Shown: in pieces, positions 1-7,383 of the stretch
Numbering within the stretch: position 1 is the first letter of the stretch
How the letters are laid out: the number at the start of each line of letters is the position of its first letter
NCBI GenBank assembly: GCA_032250735.1
Contig: JAVVEP010000017.1
Location: 1-64,000, forward strand
Direction of reading: 5' to 3'
Length of the DNA: 64,000 bases
DNA from: Gammaproteobacteria bacterium
Lineage (GTDB): Bacteria; Pseudomonadota; Gammaproteobacteria; SZUA-152
Translations under genes and position numbers: made by a program
The notes under the pieces: model-generated
Seen by the model: only the letters and a program-made list of their open reading frames with translations
The model's database searches: none
Told to the model about the DNA's origin: nothing

Positions 1-190
1 TCATTCCTCTTTTTGCTCATACTACTGAAATGACACAGAATTTCTAACACTCCCCATATTTTACCAACAATTAGCTTTTTGCTCGAAAGCAGACATTGAA
101 TGACTAACAATACGTCCACTAAAGTGGTGCTAGATCATTTCAATGTACATCGGCATTCCCTGATACTAACGTCGCAATTCAGCCGGAGCG
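1..190. other. A+T-rich intergenic stretch at window edge
   Basis: No credible coding sequence is visible here. The stretch carries the first copy of an about 90-base direct repeat (51-140) that lies downstream of the leftward gene ending at 191. Any gene to the left is outside the window. Confidence 0.5.
51..140. repeat. Direct repeat, copy 1
   Basis: About 90 bases closely match 1618-1708 in the same orientation. Both copies share the block TTTTTGCTCGAAAGCAGAC and the small palindrome CCACTAAAGTGG followed by GTxCTAGATCA. The copies lie downstream of two successive leftward genes, so they may act as transcript ends or mark gene-cassette boundaries. Confidence 0.75.
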
Positions 191-1441
191 TTAAGAAACT
201 TTTTGTTTTTCAGCACTACGTGTTTTTTTCATCTCTTGCTGAACTATCGATAACAAGACACCCAATTCCTTTTTGACGCCTTCCTCTAATTTCTCATTTT
301 GATAAATGAAGACACAGTATTTAAAAACTTGTGGCATTTGCTTGCTGTTACTGATTAATGACCAAACGGCTGATTGATAGACGGCTTCAAAGTAGGTTTT
401 TTCTTTTAGTGCATCGGTCCTTTCTTCGTCAGAGGTCGCTTTATACTGCTCAATTGATCCTTTGTACTGATGTAGCGCCAAAGCACCGACTATTTTTTTA
501 ATGGGTTCGTATCGGCCCGTCGCCAGAAATTCTGACCAATACACATCCAGGTAGGCGGCATGTCTTACTACCTCAGACTTCTCAGGTAATTTTATACCCT
601 TCGCATAGTCATGTATCTCATCGAGATCACCTGTGTCCAAGAGTGCTTGTGTGAGTACATCGTCACCGCTGAGCACCGCAATGAGCAACAACTTCTTACG
701 ATCCTCAAGTGAAAAATTCTTCATGTGTTTGACAATATAGTGGCTCAAGAAGGAATTATTGGAAAACACATACATGAAAAATGTGGCGACATTCATGTTC
801 TTGTTCAGCCACTTAGTCTCGGTTTTCATACTTGCTCGTATGGCTTGAATACTGCGCATGGGTTCCGGACTTTTATAATAGGCCATCATCCACGATCCAA
901 CTTCTTTAATGGATGGGAAAGCCTCCCCGAGGCTAAAAGGAACAAGCTCAATTGTGGTTTCCTTCACAACCGAAGTATTCTCTACTTTATCGTAACCAGT
1001 CATTTTGATGCTATAGGTACCGACCGGATAGGCATCGGTAAACGTAATCAACATATATTGTCGATTTAGCATTAAGGCATTCGAATTACCTGCAGGTCCC
1101 TTATAGACCTCCATATCCACCCCTTTATCCTCAGTGGGTTTACCATCCGGCCCATAGATCTGAACGTCATAACGTAGATGAATGTGATTGTCTTTATCAG
1201 TGGTATAACCTTTAAAGAAGGTTAACAACATAAAGGTCTGACCATGGGTAACCTTGTCCGCCTTTTGAATGCGCGGCCCGCTATTGAGTGGCACGCGATA
1301 CCAAGCATCAAGTTGTTGATCCATCAGAGACGGAATCACAATGGCATCCAAATCATCAGCCAGTACAGAGGCTGGATAAAAAGCCACCAAAACGAATAAG
1401 CAAGAAAATAACTGTCTGATAATTAATCGGGTGCTACGCAT
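191..1441 (-). CDS. Exported protein of unknown function
   Basis: I do not recognise the family. The 416-residue product starts with a Sec signal peptide (basic MRSTRLIIR, hydrophobic core, likely cleavage after VLA near residue 28), so it should be periplasmic or secreted. The first half after cleavage looks beta-rich, with Gly/Asp turns such as YGPDGKPTEDKG and VGTYSIKMTGYD. The second half is helical and lysine-rich, ending in a very basic tail. The ATG at 1441 was chosen over an upstream in-frame TTG because GGAG sits just before it. No membrane segment is seen besides the signal. It stands alone in an A+T-rich accessory stretch, followed by a repeat copy. Confidence 0.7.
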   Translation of the reverse strand: MRSTRLIIRQLFSCLFVLVAFYPASVLADDLDAIVIPSLMDQQLDAWYRVPLNSGPRIQKADKVTHGQTFMLLTFFKGYTTDKDNHIHLRYDVQIYGPDGKPTEDKGVDMEVYKGPAGNSNALMLNRQYMLITFTDAYPVGTYSIKMTGYDKVENTSVVKETTIELVPFSLGEAFPSIKEVGSWMMAYYKSPEPMRSIQAIRASMKTETKWLNKNMNVATFFMYVFSNNSFLSHYIVKHMKNFSLEDRKKLLLIAVLSGDDVLTQALLDTGDLDEIHDYAKGIKLPEKSEVVRHAAYLDVYWSEFLATGRYEPIKKIVGALALHQYKGSIEQYKATSDEERTDALKEKTYFEAVYQSAVWSLISNSKQMPQVFKYCVFIYQNEKLEEGVKKELGVLLSIVQQEMKKTRSAEKQKVS

Positions 1442-1716
1442 ATCCGTCTCCAAAGTTTATCCCACTATACCGTTTTGGCGAGAATCAGACATAGACGGAC
1501 AATCTATGTGATCATTTACAAATAAAAATTCAGCGTAAAGTTCTCCGGAGTGCCTGTAAACATCACTTGTCGACCCAATATAGATATATGTCAAAGGTTG
1601 CAATGCAGCGTTAGCGGACCCCCACATATTTTGGCCAACAATTTGCTTTTTGCTCGAAAGCAGACCTTGAAAAACTACCAATACGACCACTAAAGTGGTA
1701 CTAGATCAATATTTGC
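1442..1716. other. Intergenic stretch holding repeat copy 2
   Basis: About 275 A+T-rich bases separate the exported protein from the MAPEG gene. The only structure seen is the second repeat copy at 1618-1708, which ends just before the MAPEG stop codon. A possible 77-codon leftward reading frame runs through the repeat and has no protein features. Confidence 0.5.
1618..1708. repeat. Direct repeat, copy 2
   Basis: This is the second copy of the about 90-base repeat at 51-140, with scattered mismatches. It ends nine bases before the MAPEG stop codon (1717-1719, read leftward). The shared palindrome CCACTAAAGTGG lies at its right end. Confidence 0.75.
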
Positions 1717-2124
1717 TTATACCCCTAACAACGTTAAGGCCAGCACTACCTGTACCCAAAATCCAACCAAAAAAGATACGACCCTTAATAACGGTCCAGC
1801 AAATGTAAATACAGTGAAATGGATCAACCGAGTAAAGAAATAAATCATGCAAGCAGTGGCAGTGGTTCCTGAGTTTGCCCCAGTTATCTCAACCAATATT
1901 ACCAATGGTGCGAATAGCACCAAATTCTCAATTGCATTGTCATGGGCCTGCATCATTCGGATTGCCCACTTCTTAGTAGTGTCAGTGCGACCATACCGAT
2001 CCCATAAGGCATTCAATATACCCAATTCTGACATGCGATTGATGATGTAGGGAATCCAAAATAATGATGTCATAAAAATTGTTAAAATAAGCCAAAATAC
2101 TTCATTTGAAAGTGATGTGTTCAT
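1717..2124 (-). CDS. MAPEG family integral membrane protein
   Basis: The 135-residue protein has four hydrophobic segments and the family signature RMMQAHDNAIENLVLF near residues 56-71 (the R-x3-AH-x-N-x2-E pattern). The family includes microsomal glutathione transferases and eicosanoid enzymes; bacterial members are mostly uncharacterised and sit in the inner membrane. It starts one base after the stop codon of the upstream NTF2-like gene, so the two are co-transcribed, probably under the MarR repressor further upstream. A role in detoxifying lipophilic electrophiles would suit both the family and a MarR-controlled operon, but that is inference. Confidence 0.85.
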   Translation of the reverse strand: MNTSLSNEVFWLILTIFMTSLFWIPYIINRMSELGILNALWDRYGRTDTTKKWAIRMMQAHDNAIENLVLFAPLVILVEITGANSGTTATACMIYFFTRLIHFTVFTFAGPLLRVVSFLVGFWVQVVLALTLLGV

Positions 2125-2125
2125 A

Positions 2126-2602
2126 CTATATCTCCAGTTTATTATTTCTCAGTGCCTTTTGGTATATCGCTAATAGCTCTGGATTATCCATCGAACCGTG
2201 ATGATGAATTTGTTTCCATTGATTTTCTTGAAGGCAATACGCTCGACTTGTACGAATAGCCAGGTTGATTATTTCGTTATTAATTTCTAGCGTGCCTCTT
2301 TCACGACCGGCTGCTAAAAACATGGTTTCACTGGTGTATATTGAATATTCATAAAACTCGACATACACTTTTGCTGGTCCATTAAATATTTTTTTATACA
2401 CCTCTTCTATTTCATTCCACCCACGTTTTATTCCACCAAGAGGGTTGGACATGGATATCTCGTCAGACAGTGACCAGTTAGACTTCATCAATTCATAGTT
2501 TTGATTATTAAAAGAACGATAAAAGTCTACCAGAGCAGAATATGGTGATGATGTACTTAACTTTGGTTCTTGGCCGGTTATTGGGTGTTTAACGATGTCC
2601 AT
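2126..2602 (-). CDS. NTF2/SnoaL-like protein
   Basis: The 158-residue soluble protein has the cone-shaped NTF2-like fold pattern: helix (YSALVDFYRSFNNQNYELMKSNW), a GGIKRGWNEIEEVYKKIF helix, then strands ending in WKQIHHHGSMDNP. Many such proteins bind small hydrophobic ligands or are minor enzymes, and the substrate cannot be read here. A strong ribosome site (GGGAGG) precedes the ATG. Directly upstream lies the palindrome GGTTGTA-TG-TACAACC (2618-2633), which matches one in front of the marR gene. The gene is therefore probably repressed by that MarR protein and co-transcribed with the MAPEG gene. Confidence 0.75.
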   Translation of the reverse strand: MDIVKHPITGQEPKLSTSSPYSALVDFYRSFNNQNYELMKSNWSLSDEISMSNPLGGIKRGWNEIEEVYKKIFNGPAKVYVEFYEYSIYTSETMFLAAGRERGTLEINNEIINLAIRTSRAYCLQENQWKQIHHHGSMDNPELLAIYQKALRNNKLEI

Positions 2603-2617
2603 ATTGCCTCCCTAAAT

Positions 2618-2633
2618 GGTTGTATGTACAACC
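2618..2633. promoter_or_regulatory. Probable MarR operator in front of NTF2-like gene
   Basis: The sequence GGTTGTA-TG-TACAACC is an inverted repeat with perfect 7-base arms and a 2-base centre. It lies between the end of marR and the start of the NTF2-like gene. A near-identical site (3089-3104) precedes marR itself. Two matching palindromes at the two promoters of a MarR locus are the usual sign of MarR binding. Confidence 0.7.
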
Positions 2634-2648
2634 TATAGAACAAAAAAA

Positions 2649-3068
2649 CTATTTAATTCGTGTTTGAGTCTTTCGCAACTCGCCAACCAACGATGCAAGT
2701 TCGCTTTTTCCAATATCCTTAATCATTTTTTGATAGAGGTCATTGCCCTTTTTCTCAAGTTGAGTCGCAATTTTTATAGATTTCTTCGTAGGATAAATAC
2801 TTTGCTCTCTGGCATCACCACTGTCGCCTTTTTTACGATTTATAAACCCTTTTTTTTCTAAAGCGTCCAAAGACCTGGTAATTGTTGATTTTTCGAGCTT
2901 CAACTCATGGCTTATTTGTTTTGGTGTAAGCCCAGGGGTGGACAATGTCAGACGAAGTAAATAGGCGTGCGATGGAGACAGGTCGAATTCAGAAAAAGCC
3001 GCATCCCAAATATGGTTAACGGCACGCGTCAGCGCATTAATATTAAAATACAGGCATCGCTCGAACAT
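2649..3068 (-). CDS. MarR family transcriptional regulator
   Basis: The 139-residue protein has the MarR winged-helix layout. The recognition region is LTPKQISHELKLEKSTITRSLDALEKKGFINRKKGDSGDAREQSIYPT (around residues 52-100), with the basic wing KKGDSGDAREQ. Helices at both ends should form the dimer. It lies just upstream of the NTF2-like and MAPEG genes in the same direction. Matching palindromes lie 21 bases before its own start and in the gap before the next gene, so it probably represses itself and both neighbours until a ligand, likely a phenolic or other lipophilic compound, is bound. The ligand is not readable from sequence. Confidence 0.88.
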   Translation of the reverse strand: MFERCLYFNINALTRAVNHIWDAAFSEFDLSPSHAYLLRLTLSTPGLTPKQISHELKLEKSTITRSLDALEKKGFINRKKGDSGDAREQSIYPTKKSIKIATQLEKKGNDLYQKMIKDIGKSELASLVGELRKTQTRIK

Positions 3069-3088
3069 TGTGTAAGTGTATACCTTAT

Positions 3089-3104
3089 TGTTGTATATGC
3101 AACC
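3089..3104. promoter_or_regulatory. Probable MarR operator in front of marR
   Basis: TGTTGTA-TA-TGCAACC is a near-perfect inverted repeat sharing the GTTGTA half with the site at 2618-2633. It lies 21 bases upstream of the marR start codon, where a bound dimer would block transcription. Confidence 0.65.
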
Positions 3105-3211
3105 GTTTTTGGGAAATTATTTAGCTTGAAGGTGAAACTCGAGCAAATAATCATTGGTTGTTAGAAAGGGTGGATATATATACGATTTTTTTTATACGTG
3201 TAAAAAGTAGA

Positions 3212-3248
3212 AATAATTTATAGGCGTTCGGAATTTTGTGATAAAAAT
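3212..3248. repeat. Inverted repeat flanking parDE, left copy
   Basis: Thirty-seven bases are repeated in inverted orientation at 4088-4124 with four mismatches. The central 23 bases (3221-3243 against 4093-4115) are identical. The pair brackets the whole parDE module. Confidence 0.85.
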
Positions 3249-3267
3249 GCAGAATTTCGGACAGAAG

Positions 3268-3296
3268 ATAGGATAGGGAATAAATCCCTATCCTAT
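3268..3296 (-). terminator. Hairpin terminator after parE
   Basis: Perfect 12-base arms ATAGGATAGGGA and TCCCTATCCTAT enclose a 5-base loop, 27 bases beyond the parE stop codon. The stem is moderately A+T-rich and the U-tract is poor, so it may be a weak or bidirectional terminator. Confidence 0.6.
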
Positions 3297-3322
3297 TGAC
3301 TTGGCTATTAATGGCAGCAAGC

Positions 3323-3613
3323 CTAGAAATGATTCCTGGCTTGCATGGTTTCGTGTAACACTCGCACTAAATGGACTGTCTTCTTGACAATACGATAGAA
3401 GATATAGTGCTCGTTGACTTTATATTGGCGATAACCTTCCCTGATGTAGTCACAGGAAACGCCTATCAGAGGATTGTCCTGCAGCGTTTTAATAGCAGAT
3501 TCTAATTCATCAAAGTATTTATCTGCCTGATCAATTCCGAAATTCTCATAGCTGTAAAGCCAAATATTTTTAAGGTCTCTGCGTGCTTTTACCTGCTGAT
3601 GAATTTTATACAT
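3323..3613 (-). CDS. parE: RelE/ParE family toxin
   Basis: The 96-residue protein follows the ParE layout: N-terminal MYKIHQQVKARRDLKNIWLYSYENFG, then helices (QADKYFDELESAIKTLQDNP), then strands YIREGYRQYKVNEHYIFYRI and VHLVRVLHETMQARNHF. ParE toxins poison DNA gyrase, while RelE relatives cleave mRNA; the overall pattern here fits ParE better. It starts 3 bases after the parD stop codon, so translation is coupled and the antitoxin is made first. The pair lies in an A+T-rich accessory stretch between 37-bp inverted repeats, which suggests it moves as a unit. Confidence 0.88.
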   Translation of the reverse strand: MYKIHQQVKARRDLKNIWLYSYENFGIDQADKYFDELESAIKTLQDNPLIGVSCDYIREGYRQYKVNEHYIFYRIVKKTVHLVRVLHETMQARNHF

Positions 3614-3616
3614 AGA

Positions 3617-3880
3617 TTAGGTTAAGCCTGCTTCTTTCTTTGCTTCCTGCCGGATAGCGCTCATATTCAGCACACCAGCATCACCACTTTCTTCACCTTC
3701 TATCAGGGATTGACGCAAATTTTCCAGTTTAGAGTTGGCTTCCTTCTCCTCTAGAAGTCTTAGTGAGTCCCGAACCAGTTCGCTAGCCGTAGCGTAACGC
3801 TTTTTTTTCCCAACATGGCTTTCAATGAAGTTGTTCCAATGATCGCCAAGGCTTAATGTCTGTGTCTTTGCTTGTGCCAT
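3617..3880 (-). CDS. parD: ParD-type antitoxin
   Basis: The 87-residue protein has the ParD ribbon-helix-helix plan: strand QTLSLGDHW, helix NNFIESHVGKKKRYATASELVRDSLRLLEEKE, and a C-terminal tail (residues 50-87) that would wrap the toxin. The dimeric N-terminus binds the operon's own promoter; the tail neutralises ParE encoded just downstream. The upstream 80 bases contain the A+T-rich run TTAAGAATTATTCTTACTG, with the inverted repeat AAGAATTATTCTT as a possible autoregulatory operator. Antitoxin-first order is normal for this family. Confidence 0.88.
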   Translation of the reverse strand: MAQAKTQTLSLGDHWNNFIESHVGKKKRYATASELVRDSLRLLEEKEANSKLENLRQSLIEGEESGDAGVLNMSAIRQEAKKEAGLT

Positions 3881-4242
3881 TTCTGTACTCCCAGCATTTA
3901 TTAAGAATTATTCTTACTGATAAGATATATTCATTATATTGTCAAGGGAAAAGCTCAAACCGTATGTACCTTATCCCCTTCCCAGAGGACTAATGACTAG
4001 CAGTTTAGAGCCTGTCCCGATGAAAAACTGCCGATAAGAGTCATACAAGAACTCATTCAACTAATTGATTTATATAATATAAAATATATTTCTATCACAA
4101 AATTCCGAACGCCTAGAAATAATTTCCCCATTACTGATTTGAATCATAAACTGTGGATGGCTGCTTTTGAGGTGGTGAAACGGTATTGCTTCTAGCAAGT
4201 GAAAGCCCGCTTTCAGTATTAACTTGCCGTTAATGTTAAGTG
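3881..4242. other. Gap upstream of parD
   Basis: These 360 bases hold the parD promoter region and the right copy of the inverted repeat (4088-4124). The string TTAGAGCCTGTCC near 4004-4016 resembles the end of the foldback family at 53965, but no partner end is seen. No gene is recognised. Confidence 0.5.
4088..4124. repeat. Inverted repeat flanking parDE, right copy
   Basis: This is the inverted partner of 3212-3248. The 23-base core at 4093-4115 is an exact reverse complement of 3221-3243. It lies about 210 bases upstream of the parD start. Confidence 0.85.
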
Positions 4243-4536
4243 TCATGCCGCAGACAATTTTAATTTCCTAACATCTTTAAGGTTGACATTTTTTTTTGCC
4301 TGCCAGAGATTGTAATGATCTTGCATCGTCAGCCAGCTCTCTGGTGAGCGCCCTAAAGCTTTGGACAAGCGTAGCGCCATCTCAGGGGAGACATTGCTGT
4401 CTCCATTCAACAGACGGTTAAAGGTTGATGGTGACACACCCAAACTTTCAGCAACCTGGCGGACACTAAAATCAAATGGAGTGATATAAATTTCGCGAAT
4501 AAATTCACCAGGGTGAAGTGGATTGTGCATAGCCAT
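4243..4536 (-). CDS. higA: HigA-type antitoxin (XRE family)
   Basis: The 97-residue protein starts HNPLHPGEFIREIYI, typical of HigA/VapI antitoxins. The helix-turn-helix follows: VRQVAESLGVSPSTFNRLLNGDSNVSPEMALRLSKALGRS (residues 25-64). The SPESWLTMQDHYNLWQA stretch is also typical. Its ATG overlaps the toxin stop codon (TGATG), and toxin-first order is the rule for higBA. HigA neutralises HigB and represses the operon; the perfect palindrome at 4829-4851 in front of higB is its likely binding site. Confidence 0.92.
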   Translation of the reverse strand: MAMHNPLHPGEFIREIYITPFDFSVRQVAESLGVSPSTFNRLLNGDSNVSPEMALRLSKALGRSPESWLTMQDHYNLWQAKKNVNLKDVRKLKLSAA

Positions 4537-4814
4537 CAGTGATAATCCTCATAATTGACGATATGGGCATTCCCATCCTCAAATTTGAAGGTGACCCGCC
4601 AGTTGCCGCTCACCTTAATTGACCAGATACCCTTTTTATTCCCTTTGAGGGAATGCAGTGCAAATCCCGGGATTTCCATATCGTCAATACACGTAGCGGT
4701 ATCGATGGCAACTAATTGTAATTTCAGACGTTTTTTATGTGCTGCCTGTATACCTGTGGTTTTCCCCGTCTCGTAAAATCGCTGAAGTCCTTTGTGTTTG
4801 AAGGAGAGTATCAT
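4536..4814 (-). CDS. higB: HigB-type toxin, RelE superfamily
   Basis: The 92-residue protein starts MILSFKHKGLQRFYETGK and ends FKFEDGNAHIVNYEDYH, the usual length and ends of HigB. HigB toxins cut mRNA on the ribosome. The conserved basic residues and the WRVTFKFEDG strand (around residues 70-80) are present. An in-frame extension to 4991 exists, but the shorter start fits the family and places the palindromic operator just upstream, where it should be. It overlaps higA by two bases. The toxin looks intact. Confidence 0.9.
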   Translation of the reverse strand: MILSFKHKGLQRFYETGKTTGIQAAHKKRLKLQLVAIDTATCIDDMEIPGFALHSLKGNKKGIWSIKVSGNWRVTFKFEDGNAHIVNYEDYH

Positions 4815-4828
4815 TGTCCTAAATATAG

Positions 4829-4851
4829 CTTGTTGCGCACTGCGCAACAAG
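4829..4851. promoter_or_regulatory. Probable HigA operator
   Basis: Perfect 11-base arms CTTGTTGCGCA and TGCGCAACAAG flank a single central C, 15 bases upstream of the higB start codon. This is the position expected for HigA (or HigBA) autorepression. Confidence 0.75.
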
Positions 4852-5277
4852 GTGGATATCAACCCCACGTTAACGGAATCACAATTAATCTGAAAATTGA
4901 TACTTCGGATAAGCCGGATATTGAATAGACTCGGGATGACTGCTCTTTCATGTATAACAGTCATCTGGAGAATTATCGGTAACGCCTGCAACCGGTATAA
5001 AGCACTAGTTCATTCATAGCTGTACCAGTTTTCACTTATGGGATAGGCATTTGCAACTTATTGGCTAAGATTTGCAGCTTATGCACAAATGCACACGCGT
5101 TACGCGCCATTATGGGAGCCTGCACAGACCGCCGGCCAACCAGCGACGCCAGAGCAACAACTCTAAAAGAGCGTTCTGCGACACACTTCCACCGATAATC
5201 AAAACGATGCTGCCTTGGTAGATATTGCATACGGTGCAATGCCCTTCGGTTATTGCGCCCTTGCTGAGCCCTCAGCC
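4852..5277. other. Gap between higBA and the aldolase gene
   Basis: I see no supported gene in these 425 bases. Short frames (for example 5036-5239 leftward) have no recognisable features. The base composition changes here from A+T-rich on the left to G+C-rich on the right, so this is the edge of the accessory stretch. The remains of a decayed gene cannot be excluded. Confidence 0.5.
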
Positions 5278-7269
5278 CTAGATCACCCGGTCATTACCGC
5301 CATCGATGGGGATCTGCGCGCCAGTGGTTTTGGCGAACAGCGGACCCAGCAGGGCGCAGGCCAGCTCGGCGACGTCGCGGGAGCGGATCTCTACCTTCAG
5401 CAGGTTTTTGGTCCGGTATTCCTCCACGCTCAGCCCGTAGTGGCGCGCCCGGCTCTCCAGCACCTCCGGGGTCCAGATTGCCGTGTCGAACACCGCGTCC
5501 GGATGCAGCACGTTGACCCGCACCCCCATCGGCCCCAGCTCCAGGGCGGCGACGCGCGCCAGCTGGGTGACGCCGGCCTTGGCCACGGAATAGGCGGCGG
5601 CCCCCGGCCCGGGTGCGGTGACATTTTTCGAGGCCATAAACACCACCGCCGGCTCGAGGCCGCGTTGCAGATAGGGAATGCAGCAGGTCAACAGCTGCTG
5701 GTGGCTGCTGAGATTGATGCGCAGGCTACGCTCCCACAGCGCGGCGTCCATGGCCTCGATGCGGTGGCTGGCGGGAAAGGTGCCGGCGTTGCTGACCACC
5801 ATATCCAGTCCCCCAAAGCGGCGTACGGTCTCATCCACCGCCGCCTGCAGGGCCGTGGCATCGGTCACATCGCACACCCGCCCCACCGCATCGAGCGCGG
5901 CAAAGCGATCCTCCACCGCCGGATCGATATCCAGCGCCATCACCGCCGCCCCCTGGGCGTGCAGGGCCTCGGCACAGGCCCGGCCGATGCCGCTGGCGGC
6001 GCCGGTCACCAGGGCGATCCGGCCGACGAAGCCGCCAGGGGCACCCGCCTTGCGCAGCTTGGCCTGTTCCAGGTCCCAGTATTCCACCGCGAAGATGTCG
6101 CGCTCCGGCAGGGCCTGCCAGCCACCCAGCGCTTCGGCCTGCTGGATGGCGCGCAGCGTGTGGGCGCTGATATCACCGATGATGTCCGCCTCCCTGACGC
6201 TGGGGGCAAAGGCCAGGGTGCCGTGGCCCGGCCACACTGCCCAGCGCGGCGCGGGATCGAGACAGCTCAGCCCGGCCGACTGGTGGCGTGCGAAATAGGC
6301 CCGGTACGCGTCGGCATAGGCCCCGACGGCCGCCTCGGCCCCGTCCGTGAAAATCAGCGGCACGCGCTTGGTGCGGATCACATGGTCCGGGGTGAGGGGG
6401 CCACGACAGGCGATATCCGCCACATCGGGCAGGTTGGCGAAGCCCACCGCCTCCGGACTGGTCGTCCAGCGCGCCACACCGCGGGCAGCCTGCCCCGGGG
6501 CGCAACGCGCCCGGGCCACGGCGCGTCGCAGCTCGGCCAGTTGCAGCAGGTCGGTGGCGGCAGGCGGCGCCGCCGGGGCGCGGACCACGCCGGCCTGCTC
6601 GCGGGCCAGCGCCGCCTCGGCCTGGGTCACCAGCGCGATCATGCGCTCATAACTGCTGCGCGCCTCATCGGCAAAGCTGAACATCCCGTGGTTCATCAGC
6701 ACCATGCCCTCCAGCTGTGACCAGTCGATCCCCCGGGTCAGCTCGCGGATCACCCTGGCCAGCACGAAACCGGGCATGGTGTAGGGCACAATCAGCACCC
6801 GCTCGCCATACAGCGCCCGCACCCGCGCCTCGCCCCCCGGCGTATTGGTGAGGGTGACCACCGCGTCGGCATGGGTGTGGTCCACAAAGCGGAAGGGGAT
6901 GATGGCGTGCAGGATGGCCTCGACCGAGGGATCGGGCGCATAAGGGTCGGTCATCGCCGCCCGCTGGGCGCGCACCATTTCGGGGTCGGACAGACTGGGC
7001 AGCTCGGCCATACGCTGGAGAGTGTGGAGACACACCGGGGCGAACCCCGGGGCCTCGATAGTCGCCAGGTCCCAGCCGCTGCCCTTCACATACAGCACCG
7101 GTTTGCTGTCACCAAACAGGTCTTTGACCTCCGCCTTCACCGAGGTATTACCACCGCCGTGCAATACCAGCGAGGGCTCACGTCCCAGCAGGCGTGAGCT
7201 GTACACGCGCAGGGCGAGTGGGTCATCTGCGCATAACTGCGCCTCTTGCGGGCTCCACAGGCTTTGCAT
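5278..7269 (-). CDS. Bifunctional class II aldolase / short-chain dehydrogenase
   Basis: The 663-residue fusion has an N-terminal class II aldolase domain and a C-terminal NAD-dependent SDR domain. Aldolase hallmarks are GGGNTSVK (38-45), the metal-binding DHTHAD (130-135) and MNHGMFSF. SDR hallmarks are LVTGAASGIGRA, VSNAGTF, FMASKN and the catalytic YSVAK. Such fusions include rhamnulose-1-phosphate aldolase/lactaldehyde dehydrogenase types, but the substrate here is unknown. The ATG at 7269 begins MQSLWSPQEAQ, which fits the family; an in-frame extension to 7335 would cross the intergenic promoter. It stands alone, divergent from hpnD, with no sugar kinase or isomerase nearby. A cytoplasmic carbohydrate role is inferred. 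Confidence 0.85.
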   Translation of the reverse strand: MQSLWSPQEAQLCADDPLALRVYSSRLLGREPSLVLHGGGNTSVKAEVKDLFGDSKPVLYVKGSGWDLATIEAPGFAPVCLHTLQRMAELPSLSDPEMVRAQRAAMTDPYAPDPSVEAILHAIIPFRFVDHTHADAVVTLTNTPGGEARVRALYGERVLIVPYTMPGFVLARVIRELTRGIDWSQLEGMVLMNHGMFSFADEARSSYERMIALVTQAEAALAREQAGVVRAPAAPPAATDLLQLAELRRAVARARCAPGQAARGVARWTTSPEAVGFANLPDVADIACRGPLTPDHVIRTKRVPLIFTDGAEAAVGAYADAYRAYFARHQSAGLSCLDPAPRWAVWPGHGTLAFAPSVREADIIGDISAHTLRAIQQAEALGGWQALPERDIFAVEYWDLEQAKLRKAGAPGGFVGRIALVTGAASGIGRACAEALHAQGAAVMALDIDPAVEDRFAALDAVGRVCDVTDATALQAAVDETVRRFGGLDMVVSNAGTFPASHRIEAMDAALWERSLRINLSSHQQLLTCCIPYLQRGLEPAVVFMASKNVTAPGPGAAAYSVAKAGVTQLARVAALELGPMGVRVNVLHPDAVFDTAIWTPEVLESRARHYGLSVEEYRTKNLLKVEIRSRDVAELACALLGPLFAKTTGAQIPIDGGNDRVI

Positions 7270-7315
7270 TTTATTTTCCCCGATATTTTGTGAGTCTGTT
7301 GTTGTGCCTATTGTC

Positions 7316-7328
7316 GCGTATAATACGC
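7316..7328. promoter_or_regulatory. Palindromic promoter element between aldolase and hpnD
   Basis: GCGTAT-A-ATACGC is a perfect palindrome containing a rightward TATAAT (7319-7324). That -10 lies about 60 bases before hpnD, though the -35 is weak. The palindrome suggests either a regulator site or a shared divergent promoter. Confidence 0.4.
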
Positions 7329-7383
7329 AAAACATGCATAGCCATCATCGCCTCCATTCTCCGCCACCCGTGACAGCTCGCCC

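Noticed and set aside
1457-1690. 77-codon leftward frame upstream of the MAPEG gene's 3' end
   Set aside because: It runs through the direct repeat and has no protein-like features.
51-1708. Integron attC sites in the direct repeats
   Set aside because: GCTAAC- and GTTAAG-like strings occur, but the paired RYYYAAC and GTTRRRY cores with the expected inner repeats are not present in either copy.
4001-4030. Foldback family B remnant (AGAGCCTGTCC)
   Set aside because: Only one end resembles the element, and the match stops after about a dozen bases.
5036-5239. 67-codon leftward frame between higB and the aldolase gene
   Set aside because: No family resemblance, and no good ribosome site seen.
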